Positions 31,889-40,396 of a stretch of 64,000 nt of DNA are shown one piece after another. The notes beneath the pieces are model-generated. The model was not told the origin of the DNA. It did no database searches and saw only the letters and a list, made by a program, of their open reading frames with translations. This DNA comes from Candidatus Adiutrix sp. GTDB lineage: Bacteria; Desulfobacterota; Desulfarculia; Adiutricales; Adiutricaceae. The stretch spans positions 1-64,000 of the forward strand of contig JAISFR010000004.1 of NCBI GenBank assembly GCA_031263565.1. The letters are read 5' to 3'. The stretch's first letter is position 1. Each line of letters starts with the position of its first letter. Both the position numbers and the translations under genes were made by a program.

Positions 31889-32656
31889 TCAGGGCTCCAC
31901 GGCCGGGCGGGAAGCGTTTTGGCGGTGCCAACGGCGATATTCCCGGGGAGTTTTGCCGGTCTGGGCCTTGAAACAGGCGGCCAGATAGCGCTGATTGCCG
32001 AACCCGCTTCGGCCGGCGATTTCAGCCAGGCCTAAATCGCTTTGTCTCAGGAGTTCAGCCGCCCGGACCAGCCGCCGGCTCTGAAGGTGGGCTTTCAGAC
32101 CCCGGCCCAGCACCTCGGCAAAAGAACGGCTCAGGTATTGGGGGGTCAGGGCAAAGGTCCTGGCCAGCCCTTCCAGAGTCAGGGCTTCGGAGAGCCGGTC
32201 CTCAATGTAAGAGATCACGGCTCTGATGCGGGTGAGGGCTTTGGACTCGCCCGGCTCTTTTTCGAGCGCCGCCAGGCTGCCGTCGCGTATCAGCCGGACG
32301 ATCTTGTTTCGACCCATGGGTTTAGGCAGGCTCGTCAACGACAGCCCTTTTTTATCCCAATTCATATCTATTCCGCCCTGATCGGCGGCAATCAAGACTA
32401 TTTTCAGCCGGGACGAGTTCCTGATCATTAAGGACAGCGCCTCCCGGCCGCTGAAGCCGGGCAGCCGCCAATCCAGCAAGACCAGATGCGGTCGGGCCAG
32501 CAGAGCCAAAAAAACAGCTTCCGGTCCGCTTTCCGCCACCAGCATTTCAGAAACCGGCAATTGTTCCTCTTTAATGATTCTGGCCAGATATTCCGAAACC
32601 AAAAGCTCATCGTCAGCCACCAGCAACTTTATCCGTCTCATAAGTTTCGCCGTCAT
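31889..32656 (-). CDS. REC-AraC response regulator 1 of the cupin-PocR system
   Basis: 255 residues, GGTGAGA six bases before the ATG. Receiver (residues about 8-125): LLVADDELLVSEYL and VLLDWRLPGFSGREAL (phosphoacceptor Asp). C-terminal AraC/XylS domain with two helix-turn-helices: LTLEGLARTFALTPQYLSRSF and LAEIAGRSGFGNQRYLAACF, ending KTPREYRRWHR. YesN-type. The receiver Lys is in TSLPKPMG. The gene starts inside the 3' end of the kinase gene (44-base overlap), so it is part of the same operon and translationally coupled. Confidence 0.92.
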   Translation of the reverse strand: MTAKLMRRIKLLVADDELLVSEYLARIIKEEQLPVSEMLVAESGPEAVFLALLARPHLVLLDWRLPGFSGREALSLMIRNSSRLKIVLIAADQGGIDMNWDKKGLSLTSLPKPMGRNKIVRLIRDGSLAALEKEPGESKALTRIRAVISYIEDRLSEALTLEGLARTFALTPQYLSRSFAEVLGRGLKAHLQSRRLVRAAELLRQSDLGLAEIAGRSGFGNQRYLAACFKAQTGKTPREYRRWHRQNASRPAVEP

Positions 32657-34301
32657 TCATCATCTCACCCGGACCTTGATCCTGGAGGCTGATCTCGGCA
32701 ATGCTTCCTCCCCCTGGCCGCGGCCGAAGATCAAATCGGTATTGCCCACCAAAATAATGCGCCAGGCGAACCCTGACGCTGCGCAGTCCGACCCCTTCAG
32801 GGCGGCCCTCGACCAGCCCCGGCCCATTATCAGCCACCGTCAGCCATAGGCGCCCCTCACGGCGCCGGATCTCGACTTCCACCAGACAGTGGCCGGGCCC
32901 GGATTCCACGCTGTTCTGAATGCTGTTTTCCACCAGGGGCTGGAGGGTCAGCCCCGGGATCAGACAGTCCCGGGCGGCCGGCGCCAAATCCAGGCGGTCT
33001 CTCAGCCGTTGGCCGAAACGGGCTTTTTGAATATCCAGATAACCCCGTAAAAGTTCCATTTCCTCACGGGCCGGAATAAGACTGCGGGTTTTGCCCAGGG
33101 CCGTCCGCAGCAGTTGCCCCAGGCTCAGCACCAGATTGGAAATATGTTTGGCGCCTTCCAGATAGGCCAGATGCTCGATTGTGTTGAGGGTGTTGAAAAG
33201 AAAGTGGGGGTTGAGCTGTGCTTCCAGAAGCTTGAGATCAGCCTCCTGCAGGGCCTGCTTCAGTCTGGTCTCGGCCATGCGGGCTTCCAGCACGGCCAAA
33301 CGGGTCTGTTCCTCATCTCTTTGTCGGGCCATGTCGACCGACATTTCGGCAATACAGCGGGCCACCGACAAGGTATCTTCGGCGGCCGCGTGAACGGCGT
33401 GTTTTTTGTCGACGCTGATGCGTTCCAGAAGCCGGGGCAGGTCCTGGCCGGCCAGGGCGGCCGAAATCTGACGGTTTTCCTTCAAATATCTGACGGTCTC
33501 CTCCCGGTCGCCGCTGTTGAGGAAAAACTCTCCGCACTTCAGAAAGCCCCGGATGACGTTGCCGTTGACAATGGGGGTGATGATGCTGGCCACCCGTCCG
33601 CAGCAGACGAATATGTCCGATTTGTTGATGACCGCAATCTCGTCAACGGCTTTTTTAAAATTCCCCCGGCAGTGTTCCCCGCATTTATCCCGCATCAACT
33701 GACAGAGACGGGGCTGGTTGGAACTGCTGATCAGGCATGCGCCGTCGTGGGCGATCAGTTTGATGCTCTGATTCAGGGTTCGGGACAGTCGGTTGAGGAG
33801 GTCCTCAATAATGCCGACATCAATCAGGGATAAAATATCGCCCTTTTCATCCAGGCGGCAGTGTTTCGGCGCGGGCCGGCTGAGGAAGGGTTTTTCGTTG
33901 ATGGGAATATAGACCCCCAGCACCAGCAGATCTTCGTCAGGCGAATCATTGGCCATCACATGCCGACTGTAAGGAGGAATATAAAGAGTGTCGCCGGCCC
34001 GAAAGCTGTAATAAACCCCGTTGACTTCCTGATGGCCGTAGCCGGAGACAATATAGACCACCTGGGTGGAGCCCATGTGGTAATGTTCCATATCGACGCC
34101 GTTAATGTAGAATGTGGTGAAGCCGACCCCTATTCTTTCCATGCCGGCCCGCCCCGGGTCAACCAGCCACTGCATGTGCCCCCAGTCAAACTGCTGGTCG
34201 CCCCGGGGCCAGGAGTCATCCTCCCTGGGCCTGACGATTAAAGGTTCAGAATCGGCCGGAACCGTCTCATCGGCCCTGATAAATTTCAGGGTCACCGGCA
34301 T
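32613..34301 (-). CDS. Soluble histidine kinase with cupin and PocR sensor domains
   Basis: 562 residues, no membrane helix. Residues about 60-135 are a cupin (HYHMGSTQVVYIVSG, H73 and H75; AGDTLYIPPYSRHVM, H114). Residues about 155-325 are a PocR sensor with cysteines 200, 207, 211, 233, 234 and 256 (LMRDKCGEHC, FVCCGR), which could bind a small diol or a metal. A coiled coil leads to a LytS/YesM-type kinase (LNPHFLFNTLNTIEHL, His366), with ADNGPGLVEGRPEGVGLRSV closing the HATPase. It overlaps both flanking regulator genes (10 and 44 bases). A cytoplasmic ligand sensor by inference. Confidence 0.92.
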   Translation of the reverse strand: MPVTLKFIRADETVPADSEPLIVRPREDDSWPRGDQQFDWGHMQWLVDPGRAGMERIGVGFTTFYINGVDMEHYHMGSTQVVYIVSGYGHQEVNGVYYSFRAGDTLYIPPYSRHVMANDSPDEDLLVLGVYIPINEKPFLSRPAPKHCRLDEKGDILSLIDVGIIEDLLNRLSRTLNQSIKLIAHDGACLISSSNQPRLCQLMRDKCGEHCRGNFKKAVDEIAVINKSDIFVCCGRVASIITPIVNGNVIRGFLKCGEFFLNSGDREETVRYLKENRQISAALAGQDLPRLLERISVDKKHAVHAAAEDTLSVARCIAEMSVDMARQRDEEQTRLAVLEARMAETRLKQALQEADLKLLEAQLNPHFLFNTLNTIEHLAYLEGAKHISNLVLSLGQLLRTALGKTRSLIPAREEMELLRGYLDIQKARFGQRLRDRLDLAPAARDCLIPGLTLQPLVENSIQNSVESGPGHCLVEVEIRRREGRLWLTVADNGPGLVEGRPEGVGLRSVRVRLAHYFGGQYRFDLRPRPGGGSIAEISLQDQGPGEMMNDGETYETDKVAGG

Positions 34302-35044
34302 GGCCCGGGCTCCGAATCACTTGATTTTCCGGTTTCTCGCCGAAAATCGCCGGGCGTGAGGCCGGTCTGACTTTTGAAAAAAGTGGCGAAATAGCCGGGG
34401 TTTTCAAAACCGACCAAAGCGGCCACCTCGCTGACCGACAAGGCCGGATGGGCCAGGAATTCGCGGGCCCTGGTCAGGCGCCGTTTACGTATTAAGTCGC
34501 CTAACGGGCGGCCGGTCAGTTTCTTGATCTTGCGGCCGAGATGAGCTGGGCTGAGATAAAGGGACTTGGCCAGGTCAGCGGTTCTGAAAGGCTCGGCCAT
34601 ATATTGGTCAATGTAGTCAAGGGCCCCCTGAAGCAGTTTCTCCGACCCGTCCCCGGCGGCGGCCGGCTCAAGGGCGGCGGCCATCTTTCGAACCTGCCTG
34701 GCCAGTTCCCGGGCACCGGCCGGTTTCAAAAGATAATCCCGGGCGCCGAGCACAAAGGCCTGGCGCACCAGATTAAAATCATCATAGGCTGAAACAACCG
34801 AAACGTAAGTATCGGGCAGCTCTTTCAGAATAACGGCTATGGCCGACAATCCGTCCAGGTTGGGCATTTTCAGGTCCATCAGCACGGCGTCCGGCTTCTG
34901 TAAACGACACTCCTCAAGCGCCTCCCAGCCGTCAGCGGCTTCCAGCAGCCGGGCAACCGGCAGGGCCTCCTCCTCAATCACCGCCCTGACGTAAGAACGG
35001 ACGACGCTTTCATCATCGGCCACCAATAGGCTTATCTGAGGCAT
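34292..35044 (-). CDS. REC-AraC response regulator 2 of the cupin-PocR system
   Basis: 250 residues. Receiver: LLVADDESVVRSYVRAV, VLMDLKMPNLDGLSA and YLLKPAGA (Lys). C-terminal AraC domain: FRTADLAKSLYLSPAHLGRK and LSVSEVAALVGFENPGYFAT-FK, then GLTPGDFRRE. First gene of the operon, its stop overlapping the kinase start by ten bases. It is divergent from the dehydrogenase-TRAP genes, the likely targets. Its similarity to the first regulator suggests a duplicated output, but the two receivers differ enough to permit different roles. Confidence 0.92.
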   Translation of the reverse strand: MPQISLLVADDESVVRSYVRAVIEEEALPVARLLEAADGWEALEECRLQKPDAVLMDLKMPNLDGLSAIAVILKELPDTYVSVVSAYDDFNLVRQAFVLGARDYLLKPAGARELARQVRKMAAALEPAAAGDGSEKLLQGALDYIDQYMAEPFRTADLAKSLYLSPAHLGRKIKKLTGRPLGDLIRKRRLTRAREFLAHPALSVSEVAALVGFENPGYFATFFKSQTGLTPGDFRRETGKSSDSEPGPCR

Positions 35045-35186
35045 ATCTGAACACTCCGGCCGGCCGGGGATGGTTAAAAAAACGAACCTTCAGGACTTTA
35101 AGGGCGCATTCCGTCTCAAATTCAAAAGTCTTGGCCGGAAGAACAGAAGCGAAAAGCCGATCAGCAGGATAATATGCAATCAAAAT

Positions 35187-35203
35187 ATAAACCGCCAGTT
35201 TAT
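35187..35203. promoter_or_regulatory. Palindromic operator candidate in the divergent regulator-TRAP intergenic region
   Basis: ATAAAC-CGCCA-GTTTAT is a perfect 6-5-6 inverted repeat. It is 142 bases left of the regulator start and about 100 bases before the dehydrogenase ATG. AraC-type regulators often bind directly repeated half-sites instead; nearby ATTGT occurs twice (ATTGTCTATTGT at 35203-35214). Binding is inferred. Confidence 0.4.
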
Positions 35204-35300
35204 TGTCTATTGTACCATTTTTCCCGGATAGTTCAAGTTCATTGTCATGTCCGCCCCCGCGGACTTTCGTCGGGCCAGGCCCGTTTTCAGGAGGAAAAAG

Positions 35301-36398
35301 ATGGAAGTAACGGATGTTAGATACCGGGTGGAGGTCAGTAAGCTGATTCCCTTTGCCGCCGAGATTCTGACCAAATACGGCGAAGATCCCGAGGATGCGG
35401 CCATCACCGCCGAGGCCCTGGCCGAGGCCGATATCTGCGGAGTGCGCAGCCACGGCTTCGTCAGGTTCGGCCAATATATCAACCGCGTCAAGCAGGGCAG
35501 CCTGGCGGTCAAGACCCCGGTCAGCATCATCAGCGAGAGCCGCAACACGGCTTTGCTGGACGGGCACAACGGCTTTGGCTTTGTGGTCTGCCAAAAAGCG
35601 TTGGAAATCGCCCGGGCCAAGGCCGAAAAGTCCAATATAGCTTTCGTGAGCGTCAAAAACAGCAACCATTTCGGCGCCGCCGGCATCTGGGCCAGCCGCC
35701 TGGCCGGCCGCGACATGGTGGCCTTTGTCGGCACCAATGCCGAGCCCATTGTCTCCGCCCCCGGCGGCCTGGGCCGGGCCATCGGCTCCAACCCCTTTTC
35801 CTGGGCCGCGCCGGCCGGCAAATATGGGCAGCTCTGTCTGGACATTTCCGCCGGGGCCATGGCTCAGGGCAAAATCTGGGAATACCGGCGGCTGAATAAG
35901 CCCTTCCCCCCCCATTGCTGGCTGGGGCCGGACGGCGTGGAAACCACCGACCCCTTTTACACTGATTTCGCTGAATTCATCATGATGCCTTTCGGCGGGC
36001 ACAAGGGCTTCGGTCTGGCGGTGATGATGGAGGTTTTCACCTCCCTTCTCTCCGGCGGCCCCCTTGATGCGGAAATTCCCAGTCTGGCCCGGGATATGGA
36101 CAAGCAACAGCATCTGACTCAATTCTTCTGCGCCATAAGCGTCGAGACCTTCCGGCCGCTGGCTGAATTCGTCGGGGACTCTGAGCGGCTGATTGAATAT
36201 CTTCACTCTCTGCCTGTTAAAGAGGGGGCGGCGCCGGTCATGTATCCGGGCGAGCCGGAATTTATATCCCGGCGGGCGGCCCTGAAAGACGGACTGTTGA
36301 TCCCTGAAACCGTGGTTCGGGAACTGAATGAACTGGCTGAGTCCGTCGGAGTGGCCGGCGCCGCCCAGATTTTTGACCAGCGGCTGGAAATGTCTTGA
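35301..36398 (+). CDS. Ldh2-family malate/L-lactate-type dehydrogenase
   Basis: 365 residues, start at 35301 with AGGAGG eight bases upstream. NAD(P)-dependent Ldh2 fold: EADICGVRSHGFVRFGQYI (catalytic His51), SNHFGAAGIWASRL, GSNPFSWAAP (cofactor-binding loop), DISAGAMAQGKI and GGHKGFGLAVMMEVFTSLL. The family includes malate, ureidoglycolate and L-sulfolactate (ComC) dehydrogenases and 2,3-diketo-L-gulonate reductase (YiaK). In E. coli YiaK sits beside a TRAP transporter just as here. Substrate not determinable; a 2-hydroxyacid or a ketoacid is likely. Confidence 0.9.
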   Translation: MEVTDVRYRVEVSKLIPFAAEILTKYGEDPEDAAITAEALAEADICGVRSHGFVRFGQYINRVKQGSLAVKTPVSIISESRNTALLDGHNGFGFVVCQKALEIARAKAEKSNIAFVSVKNSNHFGAAGIWASRLAGRDMVAFVGTNAEPIVSAPGGLGRAIGSNPFSWAAPAGKYGQLCLDISAGAMAQGKIWEYRRLNKPFPPHCWLGPDGVETTDPFYTDFAEFIMMPFGGHKGFGLAVMMEVFTSLLSGGPLDAEIPSLARDMDKQQHLTQFFCAISVETFRPLAEFVGDSERLIEYLHSLPVKEGAAPVMYPGEPEFISRRAALKDGLLIPETVVRELNELAESVGVAGAAQIFDQRLEMS

Positions 36399-36440
36399 AC
36401 CTCTGGTCCCGGATAACACAAAACCCATAAGGAGCCAAGC

Positions 36441-37490
36441 ATGATGAAAAAAACCGCGTCTCTGTTTATCATGATCGTCTGCCTGAGCCTCGGCGCCGGA
36501 CCGGCCCTGGCCCAGCAAAAAGCCGATCCTGACAAGACTTATGTCATCAAAGCCACCAGTGTTTTTAACCCGAGCCACGTCTGGATCCGGGGCCTGGAAA
36601 AATTCAAGACCCTTTTGGCCGAAAAAAGCGGCGGCCAGCTCAAGGTTCAGGTCTATCCGGCCGGCCAGCTTTCCGGCGGCAACAACCGCACCATGTGTGA
36701 ACAGATTCAGGCCGGCACCCTGGAAGTCATTCTCCTGTCGCCTTTTTCCTGGGGCGGCCTGGTGGCTGAACCCCAAATTTTCGCCCTGCCCTTCATGTTT
36801 CCCTCCACCGAAGTGGCCCTGAAAGTCGCCGAATACCCTGAGGCCCTGGCCATGCTGGACAGGATGTACGCCAAGGTCGGCGTAAAAAACCTGGCTGTGG
36901 TCGACCACGGCTTCCGTTATCTGACCAACTCCAAACGGGAAGTCCGTAAGCCAGAAGACGCCAAGGGCCTCAAGCTCCGGGTGCCGCCCACGCCCCTGCT
37001 GATGGACGAATTCCAGCTCATGGGCGCCCTGAGCGTCTCCATCCCCATGACCGAGCTCTACACTTCGCTGCAGCAGGGCACGGTGGACGGCCAGGAAAAT
37101 CCCAGCGCGGCTATTGATTCCAACAAGATGTACGAGGTCAATAAATTCATCACCGTCTGGAACTTCACCTGGGACCCGGGCATTCTCCAGATAAACGCCA
37201 AATTCTACGAAAGCCTGCCCGAAGAATACCAAAAGATGGTCGATGAAGCCGCCGCGGAGGTGGGCCGCTGGATCAATGAAACCGTGGCCAGCGAAGACCA
37301 GATGCTTCTGGAGAAATTCGCCGCGGCCGGAGGCATCAACTCAATCCTGATCCCTGAGGAAATAAAAACCTTTGAAGAATTTTTCCAGCCCATTCACGAC
37401 AAATATTCCAAAGAATACGGGCTGGAAAATTACCGGCTGCTGAAGGACCTGACCGCCAGGGTACTGGCCGGCGAGACCTACAAGCCGTAG
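36441..37490 (+). CDS. dctP: TRAP transporter solute-binding protein DctP
   Basis: 349 residues, AAGGAG eight bases before the ATG. Signal peptide to PALA|QQK. The mature periplasmic domain has VFNPSHVWIRGLEKFKTLL, YPAGQLSGGNNRTMCEQI and LPFMFPSTEVA, then the GLKLRVPPTPLLMDEFQLMG helix that carries the family Arg contacting the substrate carboxylate, and TSLQQGTVDGQENP. It supplies substrate to DctQM. It follows the dehydrogenase by 42 bases and is followed by a hairpin before dctQ. Confidence 0.95.
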   Translation: MMKKTASLFIMIVCLSLGAGPALAQQKADPDKTYVIKATSVFNPSHVWIRGLEKFKTLLAEKSGGQLKVQVYPAGQLSGGNNRTMCEQIQAGTLEVILLSPFSWGGLVAEPQIFALPFMFPSTEVALKVAEYPEALAMLDRMYAKVGVKNLAVVDHGFRYLTNSKREVRKPEDAKGLKLRVPPTPLLMDEFQLMGALSVSIPMTELYTSLQQGTVDGQENPSAAIDSNKMYEVNKFITVWNFTWDPGILQINAKFYESLPEEYQKMVDEAAAEVGRWINETVASEDQMLLEKFAAAGGINSILIPEEIKTFEEFFQPIHDKYSKEYGLENYRLLKDLTARVLAGETYKP

Positions 37491-37501
37491 CGCTTCCGGG
37501 C

Positions 37502-37537
37502 CTCTTTTCCCAAAGCGCTCAAGCGGCGGGAAAAGAG
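37502..37537 (+). promoter_or_regulatory. Intercistronic hairpin between dctP and dctQ
   Basis: CTCTTTTCCC (37502-37511) and GGGAAAAGAG (37528-37537) are perfect 10-base complements. There is no T-run after it. Such hairpins can protect the upstream message, giving more DctP than membrane subunits. Confidence 0.55.
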
Positions 37538-37574
37538 TCCTGTAAATCAGCCTGTCACGAAAGATGGTGAACGG

Positions 37575-38072
37575 ATGAAAGTTCTGAAATTTTTAATAGG
37601 CCACTTTGAAGAAATTCTGGCCGCCCCCCTGATGGTGGTCATGTCTCTGATGGTAACCATACAGGTGCTCTGCCGTTTTGTGTTCCACCTCAACACCCCC
37701 TGGGCTGAGGAGTTTTTACGCTATTGCTTCATCTGGAACATCATGCTGGGTTCCTCCATCGCCATCAAACTCAAGGCCCACATAGGGGTCAGTCTTCTGG
37801 TCGAGTACCTGCCCCGTCTGCCCCGGATGCTCACCGAGACTCTGGCCCTGATCACGGTTATTTTCATCTGCGGACTGTTCTTTCAGGCCTCCTGGTCGGT
37901 CATGGTCCTGCAAAAAGGCTCCGGGCAGATAATGCCGGCCCTGGGCGTGCCGATCTTTACCAGCACTCTGGCTCTGCCGGTGGGCTTCACCCTCATTGCG
38001 CTGCGAAGTCTGGTTCAACTGCTTGACAATTGGAAGCGTTTTCTGAACCGGCCGACGAAAAAGGAGGTCTGA
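37575..38072 (+). CDS. dctQ: TRAP transporter small membrane subunit DctQ
   Basis: 165 residues, four predicted membrane helices. The family signature is present: VTIQVLCRFVFHLNTPWAEE (R-F-x-x-N-x-P-W-x-E-E), then a FIWNIMLGSSIAIKLKAHIG helix pair. The N-terminus is cytoplasmic. It stabilises DctM in the membrane. Ends two bases before dctM. Confidence 0.94.
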   Translation: MKVLKFLIGHFEEILAAPLMVVMSLMVTIQVLCRFVFHLNTPWAEEFLRYCFIWNIMLGSSIAIKLKAHIGVSLLVEYLPRLPRMLTETLALITVIFICGLFFQASWSVMVLQKGSGQIMPALGVPIFTSTLALPVGFTLIALRSLVQLLDNWKRFLNRPTKKEV

Positions 38073-38073
38073 G

Positions 38074-39345
38074 ATGGTCGCCCTGATGCTCATACTCTTT
38101 TTGGTGGCCATGTTCATCAGCGTCCCCATATCCCTGTCCCTGGGAATGGCCGCCGGGCTGGCGCTGACCTTAGTCAGCGGCCTGCCGAACATGATCAGTG
38201 CCCAGATGATGTACACCGCGGCCGACTCCTTCAACCTCATGGCCATTCCCTTCTTCATCCTGGCCGGGAACCTGATGGGCCACGGCGGCCTGTCCAAACG
38301 GCTGATAGATTTTTCAAACATGCTCGTCGGCGGCTTCAGCGGCGGCCTGGGAATTATCGCCATTATCACCAGCATGTTTTTCGCGGCCATCTCCGGTTCT
38401 GGCCCGGCCACCGTGGCCGCCCTGGGCACTATCCTGATACCGGGCATGATCAAGGCCGGTTACGGCCGGAGTTATTCCTCGGCCTTGATGGCCACCGCCG
38501 GGGCGGTGGGCATCATCATTCCGCCCAGCATACCCATGATTCTCTATGCCGTGCAGGCCGAGGTCTCGGTGGCCAGGATTTTCATGGCCGGCTTCGGCCC
38601 GGGCCTGATTTTCGGCGGGCTGCTCCTGATGACGAATTACTACCTGTCCCAAAAAAAAGGCTATAAAAGACCGCCGGATGAAGAGGTTCCCAGTTGCAGC
38701 TGGGACGTAATCTTCTCCCTGATCATGCCGGTTTTGATTCTGGGCGGCATTTACGGAGGCATCTTCACCCCGACCGAGGCCTCGGGCGTGGCCGTGATTT
38801 ACGGCTTCATCGTCGGCGCCTTTATCTATCGCGAATTGAACCTGAAAAACATACCCAAACTTCTGATCGAATCCACGGTCTCCTCGGCGGTGGTCATGCT
38901 GATCGTCATGTGCGCCTCGCTCTTTTCCTTTGTGCTCATCAGCGAGGGCACTCCTCAGCGCCTGGTGGCCTTCATCAGCGAAATAACCACCAACAAGCTG
39001 GCTATTCTATTGATGCTCAACATCTTTCTTTTAGTGGTAGGCTGTTTTCTGGATGCGGCCTCGGCCATTATCGTTCTGACGCCGATCCTCCTGCCGCTGG
39101 CTACGGCCATCGGGATAGAACCCACCCATTTCGGGATCATCGTCGTCGTCAACCTGGCCATCGGCCTGGTCACCCCGCCGGTGGGCCTGGATCTCTACGT
39201 GGCCTGCGGCATATCCAAGATCAGCCTTGAAGAAATCACCAAGGCGGTCTGGCCCTTTCTGGTCGCGGTGCTGATTGCTTTGGCCATCATTTGCGCCATA
39301 CCCCAGATCTCCCTGGGCCTGCCGGACTGGCTGGGTTTAAAATAA
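38074..39345 (+). CDS. dctM: TRAP transporter large membrane subunit DctM
   Basis: 423 residues, about 12-14 membrane helices, the sodium-coupled transport subunit. ISVPISLSLGMAAGLAL, FNLMAIPFFILAGNLM, SGSGPATVAALGTILIPGM and IIIPPSIPMILYAV contain the family hallmarks, with VNLAIGLVTPPVGLDLYVAC near the C-terminus. AAGGAGG lies six bases before the ATG. It ends 21 bases before the convergent 2-hydroxyacid dehydrogenase stop. Confidence 0.95.
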   Translation: MVALMLILFLVAMFISVPISLSLGMAAGLALTLVSGLPNMISAQMMYTAADSFNLMAIPFFILAGNLMGHGGLSKRLIDFSNMLVGGFSGGLGIIAIITSMFFAAISGSGPATVAALGTILIPGMIKAGYGRSYSSALMATAGAVGIIIPPSIPMILYAVQAEVSVARIFMAGFGPGLIFGGLLLMTNYYLSQKKGYKRPPDEEVPSCSWDVIFSLIMPVLILGGIYGGIFTPTEASGVAVIYGFIVGAFIYRELNLKNIPKLLIESTVSSAVVMLIVMCASLFSFVLISEGTPQRLVAFISEITTNKLAILLMLNIFLLVVGCFLDAASAIIVLTPILLPLATAIGIEPTHFGIIVVVNLAIGLVTPPVGLDLYVACGISKISLEEITKAVWPFLVAVLIALAIICAIPQISLGLPDWLGLK

Positions 39346-39365
39346 GCGGCCCTGAGACCTCAGGC

Positions 39366-40319
39366 TCAAACCTGGTTCCGGGGCTGCCCGCTGAGAAAAG
39401 CCTGAAAATTTTCCACGGCCGTGGCCATCAGGCGACGGCGGCTGGCCAGGGCCGCCCAGGCGATATGAGGGGTGATCAGGCAGTTTTTGGCCTTCAACAG
39501 AGGGTTGTCGCCCCGGATGGGTTCGACTGAAACCACGTCCACCGCCGCGGCGTAAAGGCGGTCGTGATTGAGAGCTTCGGCCAGATCCTCCTCGACCACC
39601 AGGTCGCCCCGGGCGGTGTTGATGAGAATGGCGCTGGATTTCATCCGGGCCAGGCTGGCCCGGTTGATGAGGCCGCGGGTCTCCGGGGTCAACGGGCAGT
39701 GAAGGGAGACGACGTCTGATTCCGTCAAAAGCTGGTCAAGGTCCACGCAGCGGGCGATCGGCCGGCCGACCTGCCCGGCGTGGGGACTATAGGCCAGAAC
39801 CTCCATGCCCAAAGCCCGGGCGATGCGCCCGGTAGCCAGGCCGATGCGGCCGAAGCCGATAAGGCCCATGGTCCGGCCGGCCAGTTCTATCAGCGGATAT
39901 TCCCAAAAGCTGTAATCAGGGCAGCTTTCCCAGCGCCCGGCTTTGACCGCCTGGTCATGGCGCCCCACATGATGACAGATTTCCAGAAGCAGGGCCACGG
40001 CAAACTGGCTGACCGCCGCCGTACCGTAGCTGGGGACGTTGCTGACCACCACGTCTCTGGCCCGGGCCGCTTCCGTATCCACGACATTGTAGCCCGTGGC
40101 CAGCACCCCGATATATTTGAGCTCCGGGCAGCGGTCTAAAATGGCCGCGCTGATGACGGTCTTATTGGTCAGGGCCGCCTGGGCCCCGCTCAGGCGTTCC
40201 ATAGTCAAATCAGGGGGCGTGCGTTCATAAACGGTCAAGTCGCCCAGGGCCTCAAAACCCGCCCAGCTCAGATCACCGGGATTTTCCGCGTAACCATCCA
40301 AAACCACTATTTTCATCAT
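39366..40319 (-). CDS. D-2-hydroxyacid dehydrogenase (glycerate/hydroxypyruvate-like)
   Basis: 317 residues, start at 40319 with GGAG eight bases upstream. NAD-binding core: LIGFGRIGLATGRIARALGM, SLHCPLTPETRGLINR, INTARGDLVVEE (catalytic Arg), a Glu in VVSVEPI and TPHIAWA (His). N-terminal YIGVLATGYNVVD and NVPSYGTAAVSQFAVALLLE are typical of the HprA/TtuD-like group. It and the Ldh2 enzyme could oxidise and reduce opposite stereoisomers of one 2-hydroxyacid. Convergent with dctM. Confidence 0.9.
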   Translation of the reverse strand: MMKIVVLDGYAENPGDLSWAGFEALGDLTVYERTPPDLTMERLSGAQAALTNKTVISAAILDRCPELKYIGVLATGYNVVDTEAARARDVVVSNVPSYGTAAVSQFAVALLLEICHHVGRHDQAVKAGRWESCPDYSFWEYPLIELAGRTMGLIGFGRIGLATGRIARALGMEVLAYSPHAGQVGRPIARCVDLDQLLTESDVVSLHCPLTPETRGLINRASLARMKSSAILINTARGDLVVEEDLAEALNHDRLYAAAVDVVSVEPIRGDNPLLKAKNCLITPHIAWAALASRRRLMATAVENFQAFLSGQPRNQV

Positions 40320-40396
40320 CTCGCCCGCTCCCTGGCAACAAAAGCCGGTTGAAGTTTTTCGCGTCGCTTGTTGGAACCGTTTCAGGCCGGATTGAT

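Noticed and set aside
35013-37232. 739-codon open frame on the minus strand opposite the dehydrogenase and dctP
   Set aside because: Antisense to two well-supported genes, low-complexity and His/Gln/Gly-rich composition, no domain.
39351-39364. Terminator between convergent dctM and hydroxyacid dehydrogenase genes
   Set aside because: The CCTGAG/CTCAGG palindrome has too short a loop and no T-run.
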